A DNA stretch of 10,088 nucleotides from Gammaproteobacteria bacterium (lineage in GTDB: Bacteria; Pseudomonadota; Gammaproteobacteria; Pseudomonadales; UBA7434): assembly GCA_024280785.1 (NCBI GenBank), contig JAJRPK010000139.1:1-10088 (forward strand), written 5' to 3'. How positions within the stretch are numbered: position 1 is the stretch's first letter; the number at the start of each line of letters is the position of its first letter. The position numbers and the translations under genes are program-made. Positions 5,512 through 10,088 of the stretch are shown in pieces. Under the pieces are notes generated by a model. The model saw nothing but the letters and a program-made list of their open reading frames with translations. It made no database searches and had not been told where the DNA came from.

Positions 5512-5938
5512 TTTGCTAGGACGCAGTTTGGAACAAATAGAGCCAGATCCATTAATGATTCAAAAGCTTTTGGAGGCGGCTGCAATTTGCTTAAAGGACG
5601 CAGCGATTGACACATTGAGCAATGAGAATCGCTTTGATATTGCTTATAAAGCGGTGATGCAGTTATCTAACGCAGCATTACAGGCTAATGGCTTTCGAAC
5701 ATTAAGCAGTAAACCGGGGCATCACCAAACCATGATTCAAAGCCTACCGAAAACGGTTGGGCTTGATAATGGGGTAATGATTGAACTGGATGCGTTGCGG
5801 AAACAGCGTAATGTCACCGATTATTCAGGTGATTTGGTCAGTGATAAGGAACGAGAGGCCTGTATTTTATTGGCGAATGAACTATCAGTATTAGTAAATC
5901 GTTGGATTAAGGACAATGATTCCAGGCTTTTGAGTTGA
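5498..5938 (+). CDS. HEPN-like protein, putative partner (toxin) of the nucleotidyltransferase
   Basis: The 146-residue, mostly helical product has its ATG inside the 3' end of the nucleotidyltransferase gene and AGGA 7 nt upstream. Residues 20-65 and 95-137 look like the helices of a HEPN domain. The motif LRKQRNVTDYSGD at 100-112 sits where HEPN RNases have R-x4-6-H. Here an Asp-Tyr pair (108-109) replaces the usual His, as in some HEPN subfamilies with an RNxx(D/E)Y form. The Tyr may be the AMP acceptor known from HepT-type proteins. Without the His, classical RNase activity is uncertain. It could be an RNase toxin of a variant type or only a regulatory partner. No other gene follows in the operon, and a hairpin terminator lies 11 bp after the stop. 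Confidence 0.75.
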   Translation: MTLDNLLGRSLEQIEPDPLMIQKLLEAAAICLKDAAIDTLSNENRFDIAYKAVMQLSNAALQANGFRTLSSKPGHHQTMIQSLPKTVGLDNGVMIELDALRKQRNVTDYSGDLVSDKEREACILLANELSVLVNRWIKDNDSRLLS

Positions 5939-5948
5939 TATGTCTTTT

Positions 5949-5977
5949 CTTTTAAAAAGCCGAAGGGCTTTTAAGAG
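5949..5977 (+). terminator. Likely terminator after the HEPN-like gene
   Basis: AAAAGCC and GGCTTTT form a 7-bp stem with a GAAG loop, extended by about five more pairs past a one-base bulge. The following AATCTTTTAT is only a modest U-tract. It begins 11 bp after the HEPN stop. Confidence 0.55.
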
Positions 5978-6113
5978 AATCTTTTATATAATGCAGCTAG
6001 AGTTTACTGTGAGCGCAGCGAAATGTTGATACAACCTTCATACTAGAACTCCCGAAAACGTCCGTTTTAACAGAAAACCCAAACCTACTCTCGCTCGGAC
6101 AAATCGCGATTAA

Positions 6114-6186
6114 CCGACGGTGGGTTACACGCTTCTTTTGCTTACTTCTCTTTCGTGTAAAGAAAAGTGAGTGGCCGTCGGGCCAC
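6114..6186. repeat. Extragenic palindromic element with long hairpin
   Basis: The central hairpin 6140-6172 pairs along its length with one mismatch and two G-T pairs around a CGTGT loop. CCGACGG (6114-6120) and CCGTCGG (6175-6181) flank it, and a second small hairpin GTGGCC-GTCG-GGCCAC lies at 6171-6186. Its left part, 6124-6146, is identical to 2628-2650. The reading frame across it (minus strand, SKQKKRVTH) is repeat-derived and not a gene. The rest of the 5978-6230 stretch holds nothing else I recognise. Confidence 0.65.
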
Positions 6187-6230
6187 CCCCGACAAATCAC
6201 CTAATATGTTCTCGATGTTGTTAGCCCTGG

Positions 6231-6281
6231 CCAGACTTAAAAGATCATTTGGGGTCTTATAGGTGATGTTAAAAGTGAGAG
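6231..6281 (+). pseudogene. Copy of the 3' end of the Fic gene
   Basis: This segment matches 4470-4520 at 47 of 51 positions. It covers the last 11 codons of the Fic gene (PDLKDHLG-P/S-YR, stop) plus 15 bp beyond. The frame of the tail is intact and ends in the same TGA, but a stop lies just upstream (6222-6224). It is the relic of a second Fic gene or of recombination at the Fic 3' end. The downstream part here carries the junction motif GTTAAAAGTGAG (6268-6279), where the intact copy has diverged. Confidence 0.8.
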
Positions 6282-6293
6282 TTCGCGTTCTTC

Positions 6294-6551
6294 CTAATCT
6301 GGCTTGATAACCAAACACCCTTTTCTAACGGTAACCACCGCTTTGCTTTTGCACTTAAAGCCCGCTTCTTTGAGCCAGTCACCTTCTAGTTTTATTGAGG
6401 GTACTTCTACCAGTAAATCAAGAGGGCCCTGAATACGGTCAGATACGTGCGGGCACTGGTAGTAGCTTTTGCGGACTTTTATGGGGCGTTGGTAGGGGGG
6501 CGTAGAAATTGTATGCTTTTTCACCTTAGGCTCCTTGGCGAGGTTCATCAT
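6294..6551 (-). CDS. SymE-like toxin
   Basis: The 85-residue product ends with PSIKLEGDWLKEAGF (51-65) and VVTVRKGCLVI (72-82), the conserved SymE core, which has an AbrB-like fold. The basic N-terminal half (KVRKSYYQ) also fits. E. coli SymE is an SOS-induced toxin linked to RNA degradation or nucleoid condensation, and its translation is blocked by the antisense RNA SymR. Here, instead, an XRE-type repressor gene lies divergently 79 bp away with shared operators. Two adjacent ATGs (6549-6551 and 6546-6548) are possible starts, and neither has a good Shine-Dalgarno sequence. The gene ends 12 bp from the Fic tail copy. Confidence 0.8.
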   Translation of the reverse strand: MMNLAKEPKVKKHTISTPPYQRPIKVRKSYYQCPHVSDRIQGPLDLLVEVPSIKLEGDWLKEAGFKCKSKAVVTVRKGCLVIKPD

Positions 6552-6557
6552 GACGGG

Positions 6558-6607
6558 TGTTCACATGTGAACATCAATATAGCATGTAATTGTTCACTTG
6601 TGAACAA
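6558..6607. promoter_or_regulatory. Twin palindromic operators and SymE promoter in the divergent region
   Basis: TGTTCACATGTGAACA (6558-6573) is a perfect 16-bp palindrome. TTGTTCAC-TT-GTGAACAA (6590-6607) is a second site with centre 33 bp away, about three helical turns. On the minus strand TTCACA (6599-6604), a 17-nt spacer and TATATT (6576-6581) make a good promoter for the SymE-like gene. One operator covers its -35 box and the other its start point. A weaker plus-strand pair, TTCACA (6560-6565) and TGTAAT (6585-6590) with 19-nt spacing, could serve the XRE gene. Confidence 0.8.
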
Positions 6608-6630
6608 CAGCACATCGATTGAATTAGGCC

Positions 6631-6828
6631 ATGACACTTGCCGAGAAGTTAGCTAAAAATTTAAGAGCCCGTCGGGGCGAATTAACTCAAGAGGTTTACG
6701 CACGTAAGTTGGGTGTTTCGCGTGCGACCTTAACTCGTCTTGAAAATGGCGCTCAAAATACAACGCTCAAGACCTTGAATCAGATTACTAAGAACCTTCG
6801 GTGTGAAGTAGGTGATTTATTTAACTAA
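6631..6828 (+). CDS. Small XRE-family transcriptional regulator
   Basis: The 65-residue protein consists of little more than a helix-turn-helix domain: LTQEVYARKLGVSRATLTRLENGAQNTTL (18-46) is the XRE/Cro signature with the recognition helix at about 29-37, and it ends ...CEVGDLFN. It is divergent from the SymE-like gene, with twin palindromes between them. The simplest reading is a repressor controlling both genes, acting in place of or in addition to an antitoxin. Whether it also binds the toxin protein cannot be seen. Only AGG five bases before the ATG is available as a ribosome-binding site. Confidence 0.88.
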   Translation: MTLAEKLAKNLRARRGELTQEVYARKLGVSRATLTRLENGAQNTTLKTLNQITKNLRCEVGDLFN

Positions 6829-7151
6829 AGTGTATATTAAAGACAGCTGATTTTAGGATAGGGTGTACTTCAGTTATCACATAACAATAAGTTTCCAAAT
6901 AGAAACAAGGGAGATAGGTAGTTCTTCCTGAAATGGATATCAATACTGGCTTTGGAATGGCCCTCTAGGAAACTCGCATTAACAGAGGGGATTGTTTTGA
7001 GCGCGGGTTTTAGTCATAACGCTTGTTTTAAAGTACAGGGCATCCAACTATTGGTTCGTGCCCCATCCAAGATGAGCGAAGCATTGCTTAACGTTGACCT
7101 TGGGTGTTTAACGAGCCTTTCGTCTAACCGCCAAATACAGCGGTGCAACAG
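6829..7151. other. Intergenic stretch, nothing recognised
   Basis: About 320 bp between the XRE gene and the HNH gene. A 67-codon frame (6952-7155) has no recognisable content, and I see no RNA gene, strong palindrome or clear promoter. Confidence 0.4.
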
Positions 7152-7853
7152 ATGAATTTTGAAGTCTGGCTCACGCGTATTGGCAAGTCTCCCAAGACAG
7201 CGAAGAACTACTCCGGCGCAATTGCAGGAGGTCTTTCTACTTGGGCAGCGGAAGCAGGCCTGGTCAAACAATCCCTTCATGAACTAAAGACCACCGATGA
7301 CTTTCGCTGCGTTGCTAAAGCGCTGCGTCAGTTAGCCATCTACGACGCTCGTAATACTCGGGGCAAGGGTATGTACAGCGCGGCGCTCAATACCTATGCC
7401 GATTACATTGCGGATGTTACCCAAAATGATTTGGAGCAAGACCTTAGCCAGATTGTTAAAGACGATGCCCTCACCGATACCGAGAAAGCCACCTTGGTAA
7501 ATACCCGCATCGGCCAGGGCCAGTTTCGTAAGCAGCTGATCGAGCAGTGGGGCGGTTGTGCGGTCACGGGCTACCGCGATACGCGATTTTTGGTGGCTTC
7601 GCATATTAAGCCTTGGTCGGTGGCGGATAACCGTGAGCGGTTGGATCCGTTTAATGGTTTATTACTGCTGCCCAATCTCGATAAGGTGTTTGATTTGGGG
7701 TATATCAGTTTTGAAGCGTCGGGGAAGATTCGAATTTCAGAGGAATTAGAGGATTTGTCATTTCTGGGGATATCGACGGCCATGATTGTACCGTTAGAAA
7801 AGCAGCATCAAGATTATATGGCGTACCACCGCGACGTCGAATTTAAACACTAA
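7152..7853 (+). CDS. HNH endonuclease, restriction-type (HNH_2-like)
   Basis: The 233-residue product has an N-terminal region (MNFEVWLTRIGKSPKTAKNYSGAI) typical of a group of putative restriction HNH proteins. The HNH domain lies at ~124-190: GQFRKQLIEQWGGCAVTG, then SHIKPW with His151, DPFNGLLL with Asn168, and LDKVFDLGYISF. I chose the ATG at 7152 over the GTG at 7143 because family members begin with this MNF(E/S)xWL sequence. The expected role is metal-dependent DNA cleavage. It lies 18 bp upstream of a truncated hsdM start, so it probably once stood beside a type I restriction-modification locus that has been lost. The domain looks intact. Whether it acts without a partner methylase, for example on modified or foreign DNA, is unknown. 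Confidence 0.85.
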   Translation: MNFEVWLTRIGKSPKTAKNYSGAIAGGLSTWAAEAGLVKQSLHELKTTDDFRCVAKALRQLAIYDARNTRGKGMYSAALNTYADYIADVTQNDLEQDLSQIVKDDALTDTEKATLVNTRIGQGQFRKQLIEQWGGCAVTGYRDTRFLVASHIKPWSVADNRERLDPFNGLLLLPNLDKVFDLGYISFEASGKIRISEELEDLSFLGISTAMIVPLEKQHQDYMAYHRDVEFKH

Positions 7854-7871
7854 ATACTTAGGCTTCACTGC

Positions 7872-8030
7872 ATGACCAACAACGAAGAACAACAGCTCTT
7901 AAACGACCAAGAGAAAAAACTTTGGAATGCCGCTGACAAGCTGCGCTCCATCTTCGGTGCTGCCCAAGGATATAGACGACGCTCTTTTTTTAATTGGTGT
8001 AAATCACTGTTTTTATTAAGCGAAGGTTAA
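7872..8030 (+). pseudogene. Truncated start of hsdM (type I restriction-modification methylase)
   Basis: The frame opens MTNNEEQQLLNDQEKKLWNAADKLRS, the standard N-terminus of type I methyltransferase HsdM. Similarity stops after about residue 26, and the frame ends at 52 codons, while HsdM has roughly 500 or more. The sequence VLPKD in the next frame (about 7953-7968) could be a relic of an internal HsdM segment, implying a deletion, but it is too short to be sure. The last ~12 codons come from the junction repeat (7996-8052). Methylase activity is certainly lost. Confidence 0.8.
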
Positions 8031-8052
8031 AAGTGAGTGTTCCGCTTTTTAT
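7996..8052. repeat. Junction repeat module C
   Basis: GGTGTAAATCACTGTTTTTATT (7996-8017, in two parts GGTGTAA and ACTGTTTTTATT) is followed by GTTAAAAGTGAGTG at 8026-8039 and then CCGCTTTTT. Order and spacing match module A at 2971-3020. It lies at the broken end of hsdM and before DUF262, marking another block boundary. Confidence 0.65.
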
Positions 8053-8112
8053 TGCCGTTTAACCCAGCGTTAGTTTTATAAATAATATTCAACAAATCAT
8101 CAAGAGGAACTC

Positions 8113-8970
8113 ATGTCACGAGAAACCATAGAAATACTAACTGAAGAAGTCGATGATTTATATTCAAACGATGATATATATAACATCACTTCATGGGGCG
8201 CTGACCTATCATTTCGTGAATTAATCACGATGTATGAAGAAAACGAATTGATAAAGCCAGAGCTTCAGAGAAATTACGTCTGGGATAAAGTGGAAGCAAG
8301 CAGATTCATTGACTCTATTCTACTCGGCTTACCAGTGCCGAGCATATTTCTAGCCAACACCAATGAAGACTTGAAGCTAATCATTGACGGTTATCAAAGA
8401 ATCATGACTGTGTATGATTTCGTGAAAGGAATATGGACTAAAGACAATAAAGTATTTAGTTTATCTAATAGTGAAAAAGTTAATGAGCGATGGCGTGGAA
8501 AAGCATTCGGTCAACTATCTGCAAATGAGCAGAGAAGAATTCGGAGCACAACAATACACGCCATTATATTTGAACAATCCAAACCTAAAAACAACGACAC
8601 AAGTTTATTCCAGATATTTGAAAGAATTAATACAGGCGGTCGCGCATTAAAATCTCAAGAGATAAGAAATTGCGTATATCAAGGCGACTTAAATAGGTTG
8701 CTAATAAAGTTAAATATTAGTTATGAGTGGCGGAGTCTTTTTGGCGCTGGTGTAGATGCTAGGATGCGTGATTCAGAATATATTCTTAGATTTTTTGCTT
8801 TAAATACAGATGAAATTAAAAACCAAGAAAAAGGCAATATATCGCTCAAAAAAACACTAAATGAATATATGGGCAATGCTGAGAATAATGCAGACGAACA
8901 CATTGAAATACTAACCAACGAATTCAATGATGCTATTTCATTCTGTAATCCCCCCGAAAAACCGGAGTAA
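8113..8970 (+). pseudogene. DUF262 (GmrSD N-terminal-like) protein, C-terminus cut by IS insertion
   Basis: The ATG at 8113 has AGAGGA upstream. The product shows the DUF262 signatures: PELQRNYVW at 49-57, IDGYQR at 91-96 (the DGxQR nucleotide-site motif of the ParB/Srx-like fold) and FERINTGGRAL at 169-179. DUF262 proteins occur in type IV restriction (GmrSD) and other anti-phage systems, where this domain is tied to NTP binding or hydrolysis. Codon 278 (TGT at 8944) appears to be the first base triplet of an IS element, so the last eight residues CNPPEKPE and the stop are IS-encoded. The DUF262 fold itself may be complete, but the C-terminal region normally following it is missing. The gene is visibly more A+T-rich than the HNH gene next to it, suggesting a separate origin. 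Confidence 0.85.
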
Positions 8971-9013
8971 TTAGAAGTAGAAAATTCTATCATGTTGATA
9001 AGAGGAGTTTTCT

Positions 9014-9280
9014 ATGAAGAAGTCACGTTTAACCGACAGCCAGATCATGGCGATATTAAAACAAAACGAAGAAGGTGTGGCGGTAACGGAATTGTGCCGT
9101 GAACACGGCATGAGCAGCGCCTGTTTTTATCAATGGCGATCCAAATACGGCGGTATGGACACGTCGTTAATGAAGCGCATGAAAGAGCTGGAAGACGAGA
9201 ACCGACGATTAAAAAAGATGTACGCCGAGGAAAAGCTAAAGGCCGAGATTGCCAGAGAGGCGATTGAAAAAAAGTGGTGA
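9014..9280 (+). CDS. IS3-family transposase OrfA
   Basis: This 88-residue protein has a helix-turn-helix (RLTDSQIMAIL...VTELCREHGMSSACFYQWRSKYGGM, residues 5-48) and then a leucine-zipper helix (50-85, MKRMKELEDENRRLKKMY). This is the OrfA layout of IS407-like members. It binds the IS ends and helps multimerise the transposase. AGGAG stands 8 nt before the ATG. Near the 3' end an A7G tract allows -1 frameshifting into OrfB to make the full OrfAB transposase. Confidence 0.92.
   Translation: MKKSRLTDSQIMAILKQNEEGVAVTELCREHGMSSACFYQWRSKYGGMDTSLMKRMKELEDENRRLKKMYAEEKLKAEIAREAIEKKW
9267..9274 (+). promoter_or_regulatory. -1 programmed frameshift site between OrfA and OrfB
   Basis: Seven A followed by G contain the heptamer A-AAA-AAG in the correct OrfA frame, just before the OrfA stop at 9278-9280. 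Slipping back one base joins OrfA to the open OrfB frame. Confidence 0.75.
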
Positions 9281-10088
9281 GGCCGTCTCGGCGCAAGGAG
9301 ATGGCCAAGCGTGCCTGCAAGCAGTTTACCGTGAGCATACGAACGGCCTGCCAAGTGTTTTCAATCAGTGAGAGCACCTATTACTACCGCCGCTTATTGT
9401 CGAGCGAGAACGCTGAAATAGCCGACTGGCTACTACGCCTGACCCTGACACATAAGCGTTGGGGCTTTGGTTTGTGCTTTTTGTATTTGCGCAATGTGAA
9501 GGGCTACGGTTGGAACCACAAGCGGGTGTACCGTATTTATCGAGAGCTGGAGCTGAACTTGCGTATTCGTCCCAGACGCCGAATTAAACGTGACAAGCCG
9601 GATGCCTTAAGTGTACCGGTTGCCATCAATCAGGTCTGGTCGATGGATTTTATGAGTGATTCACTGGCGGATGGTCGCACAATGCGTACGTTCAACGTGA
9701 TCGATGATTACAATCGTGAAGCGCTAGGAATTGAAGTCGATCTGTCATTACCAAGCCTTCGGGTGATCCGAAGCTTAGAGCAGATCATTGAATGGCGCGG
9801 AAAACCCGCTGCCATTCGTTGTGATAACGGGCCTGAGTATATTAGTCAGCAGTTAATCGATTGGACGAATAAACACCGTATAACGTTATTGTATATCCAG
9901 CCGGGAAAGCCCACGCAGAACGCGTATATCGAACGATTTAATCGAACAGCACGGCATGAGTGGTTGGATCTGCATTTGTTTGCTTCAGTGGAGCACGCCC
10001 AGTTATTAGCCACAGAGTGGCTATGGACTTACAATAACCAACGGCCGCATTCAGCGATTGGCGGTATACCGCCAAGAGCATTATTGAA
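9274..10088 (+). CDS. IS3-family transposase OrfB (DDE catalytic part), partial at right edge
   Basis: The frame is open from the shift site to the window end. An internal ATG at 9301 could start a separate OrfB. Counted from that ATG, the catalytic residues are Asp116 (WSMDFM), Asp175 (CDNGPEY) and Glu211 (NAYIERFN), with exactly 35 residues between the last two: the DD(35)E rve integrase fold. KRWGFGLCFLYLR and WNHKRVYRIYRELEL upstream form the usual helical HTH_21 region, and YNNQRPHSAIGGIPP marks the C-terminus. Only about 15-25 residues should be missing. It catalyses circle-forming transposition with OrfA. Confidence 0.92.
   Translation, partial: MVRPSRRKEMAKRACKQFTVSIRTACQVFSISESTYYYRRLLSSENAEIADWLLRLTLTHKRWGFGLCFLYLRNVKGYGWNHKRVYRIYRELELNLRIRPRRRIKRDKPDALSVPVAINQVWSMDFMSDSLADGRTMRTFNVIDDYNREALGIEVDLSLPSLRVIRSLEQIIEWRGKPAAIRCDNGPEYISQQLIDWTNKHRITLLYIQPGKPTQNAYIERFNRTARHEWLDLHLFASVEHAQLLATEWLWTYNNQRPHSAIGGIPPRALL

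Larger units (their letters stand above)
8944..10088 (+). mobile_element. IS3-family insertion sequence (IS407-like), right end beyond window
   Basis: The element carries orfA and orfB with a -1 frameshift signal, the standard IS3 arrangement. Its left end is placed at TGTAATCCCCCC (8944), where the DUF262 reading frame loses its expected sequence. The terminal inverted repeat and target duplication cannot be confirmed without the right end. The transposase frames show no internal stop within the window, so the copy is probably intact and recent. Confidence 0.82.

Noticed and set aside
5997..6200. A 67-codon minus-strand reading frame with SKQKKRVTH
   Set aside because: It is a translation of the extragenic hairpin element; the same peptide appears only because the 23-bp repeat recurs at the ParD 3' end.
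6952..7155. A 67-codon frame before the HNH gene
   Set aside because: No ribosome-binding site, no recognisable motif, and it overlaps the HNH start.
8053..8072. TTTAACCCAGCGTTAG before the DUF262 gene, resembling the 3' half of an integron attC site
   Set aside because: No matching 5' half (RYYYAAC with complementary arms) is found within 150 bp upstream, and the core GTTAGTT does not fully fit GTTRRRY. No integrase is in the window.
1..10088. CRISPR array, tRNA or rRNA genes
   Set aside because: No regularly spaced repeats with unique spacers and no tRNA- or rRNA-like sequence were seen on either strand.

Overview
The window looks like an accessory island in a gammaproteobacterial chromosome. 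The molybdopterin oxidoreductase, the MtfA-type peptidase, the IS407-like element and the extragenic palindromes fit a marine or environmental gammaproteobacterium. I cannot name the genus from sequence alone. The left part (1-1437, minus strand) holds ordinary-looking genes: the N-terminus of a molybdopterin oxidoreductase running off the left edge, and a membrane-anchored MtfA-like zinc peptidase.

From about 1650 the window becomes a patchwork of gene remnants and small toxin-antitoxin or defence-type genes separated by repeats. It starts with a 3' fragment of an amidohydrolase. Three antitoxin-type ribbon-helix-helix genes follow on the minus strand (BrnA-like, ParD-like, ParD-like), none with a visible toxin. 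Next comes a complete class II Fic AMP-transferase preceded by two related palindromes, one of them 57 bp long and abutting the start codon. After a 111-bp extragenic palindrome comes an overlapping gene pair: an HTH-nucleotidyltransferase fusion and a HEPN-like protein, preceded by a doubled GTAGC-N7-GCTAC operator. Then come a second extragenic palindrome, a 51-bp copy of the Fic gene tail, a SymE-like toxin gene divergent from a small XRE regulator with twin palindromic operators between them, an HNH endonuclease, a truncated hsdM start, and a DUF262 gene cut by an IS3-family (IS407-like) insertion that continues past the right edge.

How the genes may work together: several modules appear self-regulated. 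Four of them have an inverted repeat with a 7-nt spacer just upstream. The Fic protein and the nucleotidyltransferase both carry predicted DNA-binding domains and both belong to AMP-transferring enzyme families. A short repeat family (a GGTGTAA-N3-ACTGTTTTT part and a GTTAAAAGTGAG part) recurs at the junctions between gene blocks, which suggests that blocks were exchanged by recombination at shared repeats. Restriction-type genes (HNH, hsdM remnant, DUF262) are clustered on the right and two of the three are broken.

The best candidates for something not well described are: the HTH-NTase/HEPN pair with a non-canonical HEPN motif; the SymE/XRE divergent unit, where a protein repressor appears in the position usually linked to antisense-RNA control; and the palindromic control region of the Fic gene.
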